Source: Phycisphaerae bacterium
GTDB taxonomy: Bacteria > Planctomycetota > Phycisphaerae > Phycisphaerales > UBA1924
Direction of reading: 5' to 3'
NCBI GenBank assembly: GCA_016794925.1
Contig: JAEUIW010000007.1
Location: 104,553-168,552 of the forward strand
Length of the DNA: 64,000 nt
Under the pieces are notes generated by a model. The model was not told the origin of the DNA. It made no database searches and worked only from the letters and a program-made list of their open reading frames with translations. This document shows positions 53,243 through 61,837 of the stretch, piece after piece. Position 1 is the first letter of the stretch; every line of letters begins with the position of its first letter. The position numbers were made by a program, and so were the translations under genes.

Positions 53243-54060
53243 CCCTCCCGACGGACCCGTGCCGGATCCGCGTCGAGTGGAGCGACGAGCTCGATTCGAC
53301 CATGCTCGAAGCACGCCGGCGCGTCGACGCACACCCCGACCGAACCGCTCCGCTGGCCCTGGCGGCCCGACGCCAGTACGGCGGAATCGGCCGGCTGGGC
53401 CGACGGTGGTTCAGCCCGCCGGGCGGGCTCTGGATGACCGTGGTCGCGCCCCTGCGGCGCAAGCCGGAGGCGCGGAGCGTGCTGGGACTGGAGGCGGGCC
53501 TCGCGGTGCTCGCCGCGCTCGACGCCGCGCTGGAGCGGACGCAACGAGCGGCCGGACTCGCGCCCCGCGATCGGATCAACTTGAAGTGGCCCAACGACTG
53601 CCTCCTGAACGACCGGAAAGTGGCGGGCATTCTCACGGAGGTCTGGCGCGACGCGGGCGGCGCCGAGCGCCTGAGCGTCGGCGTCGGCGTCAACGCCAAT
53701 CTCGATCCGGACGCGCTGCCCGAAGACCTGCGCGCACGCTCCACCACGCTGCGCCACGCGCTCGGCGCCGAGACCGACCTGGAGGCCCTCGCGTTCGATC
53801 TGGCCCGCCGGCTCCCGCCGCTCGCGGAGGATCGACCCGTGGACCCCGCCGTTGTGGCCCGCGCCGCCGCCGAGCGGCTCGCCGGACTCGGCGCCGCCAT
53901 GCGGGTCCTTCGGCCCGACGGCTCGAGCCTGCGGGGCACGTTCCGGGGGCTCCGCTCCGACGGCGTGCCCCTGCTCGACGTGCCCGGCCTGGGGCTCGTC
54001 CCGGTCGGGGCCGGCGAGTGGACCTCGCACGCCCCGACACACGCGCCCCCGCACGCGTGA
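53239..54060 (+). CDS. birA: Biotin--[acetyl-CoA-carboxylase] ligase
   Basis: Attaches biotin to the carrier protein of biotin enzymes through biotinyl-AMP. The 273-residue protein has only the catalytic and C-terminal SH3-like domains and no N-terminal DNA-binding domain, so it should not act as a repressor. Motifs: QYGGIGRLGRRWFSPPGGLW (biotin/ATP loop, normally GRGRRGRxW), LKWPNDCLLNDRKVAGILTE and GVGVNANL. ATG 53239 overlaps the M28 stop (ATGA), so it depends on that transcript. Confidence 0.9.
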   Translation: MTLPTDPCRIRVEWSDELDSTMLEARRRVDAHPDRTAPLALAARRQYGGIGRLGRRWFSPPGGLWMTVVAPLRRKPEARSVLGLEAGLAVLAALDAALERTQRAAGLAPRDRINLKWPNDCLLNDRKVAGILTEVWRDAGGAERLSVGVGVNANLDPDALPEDLRARSTTLRHALGAETDLEALAFDLARRLPPLAEDRPVDPAVVARAAAERLAGLGAAMRVLRPDGSSLRGTFRGLRSDGVPLLDVPGLGLVPVGAGEWTSHAPTHAPPHA

Positions 54061-54089
54061 CGCCGCCGATGCGCCCCGGCGCAACCAAC

Positions 54090-54113
54090 AAAAAACCCCG
54101 GGGAAACCGGGGT
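54090..54113 (-). terminator. Factor-independent terminator of the HU-like gene
   Basis: On the minus strand ACCCCGG-TTTCC-CCGGGGT is followed by a T6 run, 28 nt after the gene's stop codon. A clean GC stem with U-tract. Confidence 0.88.
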
Positions 54114-54140
54114 CTGTGAAACGCTCGGGAACGGCCCGTC

Positions 54141-54485
54141 TCAGACGAGCTCTTTGAGGCCCTTGAGCGGACGGATGCGCACGACGTTGCGTGCGGGCTT
54201 GGCCTTGATCATGATCTCCTCGCCGGTGAACGGGTTGCGGCCGGGGCGCGCCTTGGTGGCGGGCTTGCGCACGACCGTGATCTTCATCAGGCCGGGGACG
54301 TTGAACCGCGCCGGGCCGCCCTTGCCCAGGTCGGCCGCGATGACCTGCGTCATCGTGTCGAACACGTTGGCGATCTGCTTGCGGGACAGCTCGGTGTGCT
54401 CGGAGATCAGACGGAACACCTCCGACTTGCTGCGGATCTTGGAAGAAGGGCTGATCTTGGCGGACTTCTTTGAGGACTTGGCCAT
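54141..54485 (-). CDS. HU/IHF-family DNA-binding protein
   Basis: A 114-residue histone-like protein with a basic Ser/Lys extension (MAKSSKKSAKISPSSKIRSK) before the HU fold. The fold has SEVFRLISEHTELSRKQIANVF (helices) and the DNA arm GRNPFTGEEIMIKAKPARN, with the intercalating proline context RNPFTG. CAGGAG lies 7 nt before ATG 54485. The basic N-terminal tail is longer than in E. coli HU and is seen in planctomycete and some actinobacterial forms. Monocistronic, with its own promoter and terminator. Confidence 0.92.
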   Translation of the reverse strand: MAKSSKKSAKISPSSKIRSKSEVFRLISEHTELSRKQIANVFDTMTQVIAADLGKGGPARFNVPGLMKITVVRKPATKARPGRNPFTGEEIMIKAKPARNVVRIRPLKGLKELV

Positions 54486-54536
54486 GACATGCTCCTGAAA
54501 CTCGGTTTCGCCGCGGATCCTTCCGCGGCACCCACG

Positions 54537-54565
54537 GTTGTAACCGCTCGATCGGCCGCTTTCAA
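54537..54565 (-). promoter_or_regulatory. Predicted sigma-70-type promoter of the HU-like gene
   Basis: On the minus strand TTGAAA (54560-54565), a 17-bp spacer and TACAAC (54537-54542) precede the gene by about 50 bp. An A/T-rich patch upstream (54607-54634) may serve as an UP-like element. Confidence 0.5.
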
Positions 54566-54630
54566 GCCCGGACCCCACAAAAATCAGCGTTCTTTGGCTT
54601 CCGTCGAAAAAAATACTCAAAAAACACGGC

Positions 54631-54648
54631 AAAACGCGCCTCGGCGCG
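54631..54648 (-). terminator. Candidate terminator of the GAF-PP2C gene
   Basis: On the minus strand CGCGC-CGAG-GCGCG is followed by TTTT and, a little further on, by T6 and T7 runs. It begins 46 nt after the stop of the phosphatase gene. Confidence 0.5.
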
Positions 54649-54693
54649 CGGTCCCACGCCCGACGCGCCGACCCGCCGCCACCGCCGCGCGCG

Positions 54694-55971
54694 TTACGGC
54701 TTGAACCGGATCACGATGGCGGTCTGGTCATCCGCCGCCGGATGACCGCGCACGAACGACGCGAGTTCCGCGTTGATCGCGTCCAGGATCCGGCCGGCCG
54801 GCTCGTGGATCATGGCGTGCGCCACCCGCACCACGCGGTCGATGCCCAGCATCTCCCCGGACGGATCCTGGGCCTCGAAGTACCCGTCGCTCAGCAGCAG
54901 AAAGCAGTCGCCCGGACGCAGCTCGATGGGCGGAACCGGATCCGGCGGCGTGTCCGCGTCGATCCCGAATGGCATCGCGTTCGCGTTCAGGTTCTCGAAC
55001 GATCCATCCGCCCGGACGATCAGCAGCGGCGCCTGGCCCGCCGAGACGTACTCCATGCGCGCGGTGCCCAGGTCCAGCTCGCCCAGGAACACCGTCACGA
55101 AGCGGCCCGCGGGCAGGTCCTGGCACAGCTGCGCGTTCAGGTGCGTCGCCAGCGTGGACGGCGCCCCCCCCATGCGGATCCCCATCCGCAGCATCGCGTG
55201 AACCTGCGTCACCGAGAGCGCGGGGCCGATCCCGTGCCCCGTGGCGTCCGCCATGAACACCAGAAGCTTGCGGTCGCCCTCACCGTACAGCGTCACGTCG
55301 TACGCGTCGCCCCCGGTCTCCTCGGCCGGGAACGAGGACGCCGCGACGTCGAACCGCGCCGGCGCCGGCAGGCTCTTGGGGAGCGTGGACTGCTGGATCG
55401 TCCGCGCGATCGCGAGGTCCGCCTCCAGCTTGTTCATCTGACGCTCAGACTCCATCAGCCGCGCCCGCTTCAGCGCCACCGCCGCCTGCGACGCCAGCGC
55501 CCGGGCCGTGGACTCGTCCGTCGCGTCGAACACCTCCCCGAACCGCGTGTCCTTGTTCAAGACCTGCGCGACACCCTCCAGCCCCCCGTCGAACGAGATC
55601 AGCGGAATCGTCAGCATGCAACGGGTCCGAAACCCCGTCTTCTGGTCGATCGCACGGTTGAAACGCGGGTCCGCGTAGCAGTCCGGAACGTTGATGATCG
55701 AACCCGTGCGCACCGCCTCCCCCGCCAGCCCCGCGTTGGCCGAGAACCGCAGGTTCTGATCCACGCCGTGCGCCTTGGTCGCGAACAGCTCGTGCGTCCC
55801 CTTGTCGTACTGGAACACGCTGGCCCGGTCCGCGTGCAGGCAATCCCGCACCGAGTCGATGATCAGCCCCAGCACCTCGTGCGTGTCCGAACTCGCCGCC
55901 AGACGCTCGAGCACCACCCGGATGCGCTGCCAGTCCTCCGCCTTGATGCCGACCTCGTGGGGCTTGCTCAT
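54694..55971 (-). CDS. GAF domain PP2C (SpoIIE/RsbU-type) phosphatase
   Basis: A 425-residue cytoplasmic regulator. A GAF domain (about 25-175, HADRASVFQYDKGTHELFATKA) and a connecting helix (about 175-205) lead into a PP2C phosphatase domain (about 210-425) with metal-site motifs EETGGDAYDV, ADATGHGIGPAL and DDQTAIVI. Such proteins dephosphorylate STAS anti-anti-sigma factors in partner-switching pathways. A STAS protein and an RsbW-like kinase are encoded about 3 kb upstream on the same strand and are plausible partners. ATG 55971 has no clear ribosome site. The signal sensed by the GAF domain is unknown. Confidence 0.88.
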   Translation of the reverse strand: MSKPHEVGIKAEDWQRIRVVLERLAASSDTHEVLGLIIDSVRDCLHADRASVFQYDKGTHELFATKAHGVDQNLRFSANAGLAGEAVRTGSIINVPDCYADPRFNRAIDQKTGFRTRCMLTIPLISFDGGLEGVAQVLNKDTRFGEVFDATDESTARALASQAAVALKRARLMESERQMNKLEADLAIARTIQQSTLPKSLPAPARFDVAASSFPAEETGGDAYDVTLYGEGDRKLLVFMADATGHGIGPALSVTQVHAMLRMGIRMGGAPSTLATHLNAQLCQDLPAGRFVTVFLGELDLGTARMEYVSAGQAPLLIVRADGSFENLNANAMPFGIDADTPPDPVPPIELRPGDCFLLLSDGYFEAQDPSGEMLGIDRVVRVAHAMIHEPAGRILDAINAELASFVRGHPAADDQTAIVIRFKP

Positions 55972-56020
55972 CGTGAACGGGCCAGTATGCCCGATCGGCC
56001 CGCCCGCGGCAAGCCCCCGC

Positions 56021-56971
56021 TCACGCCCGCTCCGCCGCCGACGCCGCCTCCGACGCGAACAGCGCCTCCACGAACGCGCCCGGATCGAACGGCTCCACGT
56101 CCTCCGGGGTCTCCCCCAGCCCCACGAACTTCACCGGCACGTCCGTCGCCGCCCGCACCGCGATGACCACGCCGCCCCGCGCCGTGCCGTCCAGCTTGGA
56201 CAGAAAGATGCCCGTGAGCGGAACCGCCTTGGCGAACTCCTCCGCCTGCCGCACCGCGTTCTGGCCCACCGTCGCGTCCAGCACCAGCAGCGTCTCGTGC
56301 GGCGATCCCGCGATGACCTTCTGCAGCACCGAGCGGATCTTCGTGAGTTGCCGCATCAGGTGATCCTGCGTGTGCAGCCGCCCGGCCGTGTCCACGATCA
56401 GCACGTCCACGCCCCGGGACACCGCCGCCTTGGCCGCGTCGTAGGCGACCGCGGCGGGGTCGCCCCCCTGCTGCCCCCGGATCAGCTCGACGCCCAGACG
56501 CTCGGCCCAGACTTCCAGTTGCCGCACCGCCCCGGCCCGGAACGTGTCGCACGCCGCCAGGAGCACCGTCTTCCCCTCCCGTCGCAGCAGCGCCGTCAGT
56601 TTGGCGATGCTGGTCGTCTTGCCCGCGCCGTTGATCCCCGTCACCAGCACCACGGTCGTCCCCGATGCGGCCAGGTTCAGCCGCCGGTCCGACTCGGGCC
56701 ACATCGCCTTCAATTGCCGCTTCAGATGCTCAGGGATGTCCTCGGACCGCGCCAGCGCCCCCGCCCTGAAGTCGGCACGGAGCGAGTCGGACAGCCGCCG
56801 CGCCGCCACCACGCCCACGTCCGCCTGCAGCAGCGTGGTCTCGACCTCGGCCAGCAGCGCCGCGTCGAGCACACGCCCGCCCAGCAGCGCCCGCAGACCG
56901 CCCACGAGCGTCTGCCGCGTCTTGCGCAGGCCCTCGGCGAGCTTCGAGATGACCGAACGGAACAGGGCCAT
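56021..56971 (-). CDS. ftsY: Signal recognition particle receptor FtsY
   Basis: The SRP receptor GTPase that docks ribosome-nascent chain complexes at the membrane. The 316-residue protein has the NG domain only: N domain (about 1-90), then G1 GINGAGKTT, DTFRAGAVRQL, G3 DTAGR, G4-type SKLDGTARGG and the closing GLGE motif. The acidic A domain of E. coli FtsY is missing, as in many bacteria. It lies 18 bp after nusB on the same strand. Confidence 0.93.
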   Translation of the reverse strand: MALFRSVISKLAEGLRKTRQTLVGGLRALLGGRVLDAALLAEVETTLLQADVGVVAARRLSDSLRADFRAGALARSEDIPEHLKRQLKAMWPESDRRLNLAASGTTVVLVTGINGAGKTTSIAKLTALLRREGKTVLLAACDTFRAGAVRQLEVWAERLGVELIRGQQGGDPAAVAYDAAKAAVSRGVDVLIVDTAGRLHTQDHLMRQLTKIRSVLQKVIAGSPHETLLVLDATVGQNAVRQAEEFAKAVPLTGIFLSKLDGTARGGVVIAVRAATDVPVKFVGLGETPEDVEPFDPGAFVEALFASEAASAAERA

Positions 56972-56989
56972 CGCCGCGGGACTCCGGGC

Positions 56990-57430
56990 TCACGCCGGTT
57001 CGGGTGGAGCCGACAACCGTCCGGCCGGCGCCGGCCGCTTCATGATCCGGTCCAGCAGCGCGTTCACGAACGCCGGGGACCGTTCCGTGCTGAACGCCTT
57101 CGCGAGCTCGACCGCATCGTTGATCACCGACTTCGGCGGGGCCGTGCCCCGCGTCAATTCGTGGTGCGCCAGGCGCAGAATGGCCCGATCCACGGCGGCC
57201 TGTCGGTGCGTCGGCCACCCCGGCGCCAGCTCCAGCATGGCCGCGTCCGCCTCCGCTCGCCCGCCCCACGCCGCGCACGCGGCCTCGAACGCGTCGGACC
57301 TCTCCCGCTCGGTGAACGCCCCCTGCTCCGTCAGCGACGCGCGCACCTCGTGCGCATCCACGCCCCCCCGCAGGTCAAGCTGGAACAGCACCTGGAACGC
57401 CAGACGACGGATCTCCGAAGGGGTGGCCAT
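56990..57430 (-). CDS. nusB: Transcription antitermination factor NusB
   Basis: NusB works with NusE at boxA to antiterminate rRNA operons. The 146-residue all-helical protein has the family start RRLAFQVLFQLDL, the central VDRAILRLAHHELTRG and NDAVELAKAFSTERSPAFVNALLD. ATG 57430 overlaps the ribH stop by one base (TGATG), the common ribH-nusB arrangement. Longer readings upstream are shadow of ribH. Confidence 0.93.
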   Translation of the reverse strand: MATPSEIRRLAFQVLFQLDLRGGVDAHEVRASLTEQGAFTERERSDAFEAACAAWGGRAEADAAMLELAPGWPTHRQAAVDRAILRLAHHELTRGTAPPKSVINDAVELAKAFSTERSPAFVNALLDRIMKRPAPAGRLSAPPEPA

Positions 57431-57993
57431 CAGCGCCGCCCCCCGCGCACGCTCCGCCGCGCCAGGGCCTTGTCGGGCCGATCCCCCGCCGGCGGGTACG
57501 CCCCGACCGCTCGCCCCAGACCGTCCGCCGCGTCCAGCGTCCGCAGCAGCGCGGACATGGCCTCCGCGCCCTTGTTCCCCAGTCGCCCGCCCGCGCGCGC
57601 CCGCGCCTGCCCCGCGTCCCGCACCGTCAGCACGCCCATCGTCACCGGTTTGCCCGTCTTGAGCGTCACGCCCACCAGCCCCTGCGCCACCGCGTGCGCC
57701 AGATACTCGTCGTGGCGCGTCTCGCCCTTGATGATGCACCCGAGCGCGACCACGCCCCGCACCCGCGGCCGCCGCGCCGCCGCCAGGCTCAGCGCCGTCA
57801 GCTCGAACGCGCCCGGCGCACGCACCACCCGCACCCCCGGATCCTTGGGGTCGTCCGCACGCCCACCGGCGTCCGCGTACGCGCGCAACGCCCCGTCCAG
57901 CAGCCGCTCGGTCACGGACGCGTTGTACCCGCTGACCACCACGGCCACCGCCGGCACCGGCTTCTTTCGTGCGGTTGAAGATCGCTCTCGCAT
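57430..57993 (-). CDS. ribH: 6,7-dimethyl-8-ribityllumazine synthase
   Basis: Makes the riboflavin precursor lumazine from 5-amino-6-ribitylamino-uracil and dihydroxybutanone phosphate. The 187-residue protein has VVSGYNASVTERLLDGA, RAPGAFELTA, LGCIIKGETRHDEYLAHAV (catalytic His) and the tail NKGAEAMSALLRTL. It has a Arg/Lys-rich extension at both ends compared with the usual 155 residues. No ribosome site is seen; a TACGAT lies 9 nt upstream. Followed directly by nusB. Confidence 0.92.
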   Translation of the reverse strand: MRERSSTARKKPVPAVAVVVSGYNASVTERLLDGALRAYADAGGRADDPKDPGVRVVRAPGAFELTALSLAAARRPRVRGVVALGCIIKGETRHDEYLAHAVAQGLVGVTLKTGKPVTMGVLTVRDAGQARARAGGRLGNKGAEAMSALLRTLDAADGLGRAVGAYPPAGDRPDKALARRSVRGGRR

Positions 57994-58002
57994 GGGCGCC
58001 GG

Positions 58003-58008
58003 ATCGTA
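58003..58008 (-). promoter_or_regulatory. Candidate -10 for ribH-nusB
   Basis: TACGAT on the minus strand lies 9 nt before the ribH ATG; no Shine-Dalgarno sequence is visible. The mlaE-like gene ends only 13 bp upstream of it. Confidence 0.3.
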
Positions 58009-58020
58009 GCTCCGCCCCGC

Positions 58021-58851
58021 TCAGACGAGGCGCCACGCGTAGAAAATCGCGGTGAAGATCAGGTCCGCGATGATGATCGCCACCACCGACTGCACCACGG
58101 TGTCCGTTGTCGCCTTGCCCACGCCCGCCGCGCCCCCGCTCACCTTCAGCCCGTTGCCGCACGCGATCAGGCCGATCAGCATCCCGAACACCGTCGCCTT
58201 GCCCACGCCCGTCAGAAAATCCACCAGCTTCACCTGGTCCAGCAGATTCGACACGTACGTCTGACGCGAGATGTCCAGCGCCAGCGTCGCCACGCCCAGA
58301 CCCGCCGCGATCGACACCGCGTCCGCGATCACCGCGATCGCCGTCATGCTCACCACCGACGCCACCACCCGCGGGATCACCAGGAACCGCACCGGGTTGA
58401 GCGCGTGCGCCTCGAGCGCCTCGATCTCCTCGCCCACCACCATCGTCCCGATCTCCGCCGCGATCGCCGCCCCCGCGAAGCCCGTGAGCACGATCGCTGC
58501 GATCAGCGGGCCCAGCTCCCGCAGCACCGCGACGCCCACGATGTTGGCCACCAGGTCCTTCCGCCCGAACTCGTCCAGCGGTGGCGCCATCTGCAGCACC
58601 AGGATCAGGCCCACGCACGCCGAGACCAGCGAGATGATGAAGATCGATCGCACCCCCACCCGCACGACCTGCGCCACGATCGCCGCTCGCCCCAGCCGGA
58701 CCTTGCGGTTGGTCACCGATTTCGCAACCCACCGCCCCATCTCCAGCACCAGCAGCGTGATGTACCCCAGGTGCGCCACCACCGCCAGCGCCCGCTCACC
58801 CAGCAGCTCGACGGGTCCGAAGATCGATCTGGGCGTGTCCGCGGGCGGCAT
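58021..58851 (-). CDS. mlaE: MlaE/YrbE-family ABC permease
   Basis: A 276-residue membrane protein of the MlaE family, the permease of Mla-type lipid (or other hydrophobic compound) transporters. Five or so TMs are visible, with the family motifs FGRKDLVANIVGVAVLRELGPL (cytoplasmic helix), GFAGAAIAAEIGTMVVGEEIEAL and NPVRFLVIPRVVA. A GGAG site lies before ATG 58851. The usual partners, an ATPase (MlaF) and an MCE protein (MlaD), are not next to it in this window. Confidence 0.9.
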   Translation of the reverse strand: MPPADTPRSIFGPVELLGERALAVVAHLGYITLLVLEMGRWVAKSVTNRKVRLGRAAIVAQVVRVGVRSIFIISLVSACVGLILVLQMAPPLDEFGRKDLVANIVGVAVLRELGPLIAAIVLTGFAGAAIAAEIGTMVVGEEIEALEAHALNPVRFLVIPRVVASVVSMTAIAVIADAVSIAAGLGVATLALDISRQTYVSNLLDQVKLVDFLTGVGKATVFGMLIGLIACGNGLKVSGGAAGVGKATTDTVVQSVVAIIIADLIFTAIFYAWRLV

Positions 58852-58876
58852 GTCGCTCCGTCACGAGTCGCGTGCG

Positions 58877-59230
58877 TCAGGCTTTCATGGCCGCGTCCGC
58901 CGTCGCCACGATGGTGAAAACCGCGTCCAGACGCGCGATCTCGAAGATCGAGCGCACCTTGTCCTGCATCCCGCACAGCAGCAGCTTGGTCTGGCTCCGC
59001 TTCGCGGCCTGCAGCGCCTCCACCAGCGTCGCCACCCCCGAGGAGTCCATGTACGGCACGCCCCCCAGATCCACCACGATCCGCGCCGGACGGTTCCCCT
59101 GCACCCGCTTGAGCTCCTGACGCAGCACCGGCGAGCCCGTCATGTCCACGTCGCCCTGCGGCGAGATGATCACCCCGTCGCCACGACCCTCCGAACGAAC
59201 CGCCAGCGTGGTGGGACCGTGGTCAGCCAT
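58877..59230 (-). CDS. STAS-domain anti-anti-sigma factor
   Basis: A 117-residue single STAS domain like SpoIIAA/RsbV. The phospho-site motif is PYMDSSGVATLVEAL (Ser63). It would bind the RsbW-like kinase when unphosphorylated and release the kinase's target. ATG 59230 overlaps the end of the kinase gene by 8 bp, so the pair is co-translated. Confidence 0.9.
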   Translation of the reverse strand: MADHGPTTLAVRSEGRGDGVIISPQGDVDMTGSPVLRQELKRVQGNRPARIVVDLGGVPYMDSSGVATLVEALQAAKRSQTKLLLCGMQDKVRSIFEIARLDAVFTIVATADAAMKA

Positions 59231-59714
59231 GACTCGCCTCCAGCTTCGCGGGGACCGCGGCCCGCGCCCCCGGCCGTCGTTTGACCATGGTCAGCCGCAT
59301 CCCGTTCTGCTCCCGCTTCTCGTACTGCACAGTATCCATCACCTCGTGGATGATGTGAACCCCCAGGCCCCCGGGCTTGATTTCCTCCAGATTCCGACCC
59401 TTGATCTTGCCCGGCTCGACCTGCCGCGCCTCGTCCTCGATCACCAGCCGGATGCCCTCCGCCGCCGCCGGATCCACCGACTCGTCCCCGGCACCGATCG
59501 TCCACAGATTGAGCCAGATGGGCCGATCCGCGGCACGGTCGTACCCGTGACGGATCACGTTGCACAACGCCTCGTCCACCGCCAGGGCGATCTGCCCGCA
59601 CACGTCCTCCGCGAACCCCAGACGCCGGCACACCGCCGAGAGCAACTCACGCACGCCGCTGAGATACAGCGGGTTGCTCGCCAGACGCAGCCGCAGTTGG
59701 GGTCCGTCGTTCAT
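59223..59714 (-). CDS. RsbW-like serine kinase / anti-sigma factor (HATPase_c)
   Basis: A 163-residue GHKL-fold protein. The N box is IALAVDEALCNVIRHGY, and the G2-type box is GGLGVHIIHEVMD. The G1 box reads LVIEDEARQ and lacks the usual DxG glycine, so ATP binding may be altered. It is expected to phosphorylate the STAS partner encoded next. ATG 59714 overlaps the HEAT lipoprotein stop (ATGA); longer upstream reading is shadow. No sigma factor gene is adjacent. Confidence 0.85.
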   Translation of the reverse strand: MNDGPQLRLRLASNPLYLSGVRELLSAVCRRLGFAEDVCGQIALAVDEALCNVIRHGYDRAADRPIWLNLWTIGAGDESVDPAAAEGIRLVIEDEARQVEPGKIKGRNLEEIKPGGLGVHIIHEVMDTVQYEKREQNGMRLTMVKRRPGARAAVPAKLEASHG

Positions 59715-60124
59715 CGCGTCGAGCCCGCCGCGCCAGGGCGACCCGATGCTCCGCTCGGAGCACCCTCGGGCCGCGCACCCGACGAACTGTACGCCCGATA
59801 CCACCCCTGCCAGCGCGCCACCGCTTCCCGGCGCTCATCCTCGGGCGCGGCGTGGTCGTACCCGTGCGTCTCGCCCGTCAGCCTCCCCAGGGCATTGATC
59901 GCGACCAGCCGGGCCGCCGGATCGTCCGAATCGAGCATCTCGATCAGCTCCGGCACCGCGCTCGGGTCCATCTTCCGGCTCGCCTCGATGGCCGCGTCGA
60001 TCCGCGCGCCCGGCTCCGATTCGTGGAACCCGTCCGCTCCCGGCGACGCGCAACCCGCCAGCGATCCCCCCAGCCCGGACACGGCGACAGTGACCCACAC
60101 GTTCGCGACGCGGCCCCGATTCAC
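59711..60124 (-). CDS. HEAT-repeat lipoprotein
   Basis: A 137-residue protein from GTG 60124 with a lipobox (SLAGC, Cys25) after a short hydrophobic segment. One HEAT-like helical repeat is seen ([29 protein letters not shown], about 56-85), then a WQGWYRAY motif and a Gly/Ala/Pro tail. A membrane-anchored scaffold is likely. It is translationally coupled to the RsbW-like gene, so it may take part in that signalling unit. Confidence 0.72.
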   Translation of the reverse strand: MNRGRVANVWVTVAVSGLGGSLAGCASPGADGFHESEPGARIDAAIEASRKMDPSAVPELIEMLDSDDPAARLVAINALGRLTGETHGYDHAAPEDERREAVARWQGWYRAYSSSGARPEGAPSGASGRPGAAGSTR

Positions 60125-60130
60125 GCCGGC

Positions 60131-60136
60131 ATCCTA
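60131..60136 (-). promoter_or_regulatory. Candidate -10 for the HEAT lipoprotein-RsbW-STAS unit
   Basis: TAGGAT on the minus strand lies 6 nt before the GTG start; no convincing ribosome site. Confidence 0.3.
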
Positions 60137-60231
60137 ACCCAATTCCCCCGGACGTGCCGGTCTGGTCTCACCGGCTCCCTCCGCGTAAAGTGGGCATGGG
60201 AACTCACCCGGAACGACACGTTCAAGCTCCT

Positions 60232-61800
60232 GTGACCGACCCGCCGCCCCACGCCCGCGAGACGGTGGTGGTTGTGGACTTCGGGTCCCAGACCGCGCAG
60301 CTGATCGCGCGGCGTGTGCGCGAGGCGGGCGTGTTCTCCCTGCTCGTGGCGCCGAGCACCCCGCCCGACGCCGTCCGCGCGCTCAATCCGCGCGGCCTGA
60401 TCCTCTCCGGCGGCCCGGCCAGCGTGTACGAGGACGGCGCGCCCGCGCTCAACCCCGCGCTGCTCGATCTCGGCGTGCCGGTGCTGGGCATCTGCTACGG
60501 GATGCAGGCCATCTGCCGGACGCTCGGCGGCGTCGTGGCGCGGGCCGAGCACCGCGAGTTCGGCAAGGCCCACCTTTCCATCATCCGCCACGACAAACTG
60601 TTCGCGGCCATCCCGGACCGCACCAGCGTCTGGATGTCGCACGGCGACCAGGCCGCGGACACCGACCGGCTCGGGTTCGAGACCCTCGCCTCCACGCCCA
60701 CCTGCCCGCACGCCGCGGTCGGACTCGAATCCGGCGGGCGCCGCCTGTACGGCGTCCAGTTCCATCCCGAGGTCACCCACACGCCCCAGGGGCGGGTGCT
60801 GCTGCACAACTTCCTGTACGAGATCTGCCGCTGCACGGGCCAGTGGCGGATGAGCGACTTCCTCGACGAGACCGTGCGCGACGTCACCCGCGCCGTCGGG
60901 CCCGACCGCGTGGTGTGCGGGCTCTCGGGCGGCGTCGATTCCTCGGTGTGCGCGGCGTTGCTGCACCGGGCCATCGGGGACCGGCTGACGTGCATCTTCG
61001 TTGACAACGGCCTGCTCCGGACCGCCGAGGCGGAACTGGTCGAGACCACGTTCCGTGACCATTTCAAGATCGACCTGCGCGTGGTGGACGCCTCGCGCGA
61101 GTTCCTCTCCGACCTCCGCGGGGTGACCGACCCGCAGGAGAAACGACGCCGCATCGGCCACCGCTTCATCGACGTCTTCAAGCACGCGGCGAAGGACCTT
61201 CCCGACGCCAGGTTCCTCGCGCAGGGCACGCTGTACCCGGACGTGATCGAGTCGGGGCACTCCGCCGCGGGAACGTCGGCGGGGATCAAGCTCCACCACA
61301 ACGTGGGCGGTCTTCCCGCGGAGCTCGGGTTCCGGCTGGTGGAGCCGCTCCGCGACCTCTTCAAGGACGAGGTCCGCACGCTCGGCGAGGTGCTCGGCCT
61401 GCCGCAGCAACTGATCTGGCGGCACCCGTTCCCCGGCCCCGGGCTGGCGGTCCGCGTGCTGGGTGAGGTGACGCCCGAAAAGCTGACCATCATCCGGGCC
61501 TGCGACGAGATCCTGCTGGAAGAGATCGTCGCGGCGGACCTGTACCGATCGACCAGCCAGGTCTTCGCGGTGCTGCTGCCGGTGCGCTCGGTGGGCGTGA
61601 TGGGCGACGGCCGGACGTACGACCAGGCCGTCGCGTTGCGCGCCGTTGAGACCGAGGACTTCATGACGGCCGACTGGGCCCGCCTGCCGTACGAGGTGCT
61701 GGCGACGATCTCGCGGCGCATCATCAACGAGGTCCGGGGCATCAACCGGGTGGTGTACGACATTTCGAGCAAGCCCCCGGCCACGATCGAATGGGAATAG
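60232..61800 (+). CDS. guaA: GMP synthase (glutamine-hydrolysing)
   Basis: Converts XMP to GMP with glutamine and ATP. The 522-residue form from GTG 60232 matches family length. The N-terminal class I amidotransferase has [12 protein letters not shown] (Cys88) and [11 protein letters not shown] (His/Glu). The ATP pyrophosphatase domain has [18 protein letters not shown] (P-loop), and the C-terminal dimerisation domain has [16 protein letters not shown] and the tail [12 protein letters not shown] 60196 would add 12 residues and cannot be excluded; a TAAAGT at 60186-60191 as -10 would favour the GTG. Neither start has a good ribosome site. Confidence 0.93.
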   Translation: MTDPPPHARETVVVVDFGSQTAQLIARRVREAGVFSLLVAPSTPPDAVRALNPRGLILSGGPASVYEDGAPALNPALLDLGVPVLGICYGMQAICRTLGGVVARAEHREFGKAHLSIIRHDKLFAAIPDRTSVWMSHGDQAADTDRLGFETLASTPTCPHAAVGLESGGRRLYGVQFHPEVTHTPQGRVLLHNFLYEICRCTGQWRMSDFLDETVRDVTRAVGPDRVVCGLSGGVDSSVCAALLHRAIGDRLTCIFVDNGLLRTAEAELVETTFRDHFKIDLRVVDASREFLSDLRGVTDPQEKRRRIGHRFIDVFKHAAKDLPDARFLAQGTLYPDVIESGHSAAGTSAGIKLHHNVGGLPAELGFRLVEPLRDLFKDEVRTLGEVLGLPQQLIWRHPFPGPGLAVRVLGEVTPEKLTIIRACDEILLEEIVAADLYRSTSQVFAVLLPVRSVGVMGDGRTYDQAVALRAVETEDFMTADWARLPYEVLATISRRIINEVRGINRVVYDISSKPPATIEWE

Positions 61801-61837
61801 GCGTACGCGGGGGGGGCCCCGGTCGGCGCGCCCCGTG

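Noticed and set aside
54607..54634. A/T-rich patch as an insertion-element end
   Set aside because: No inverted repeats or target duplication; better explained as terminator T-tracts and an UP-like element.
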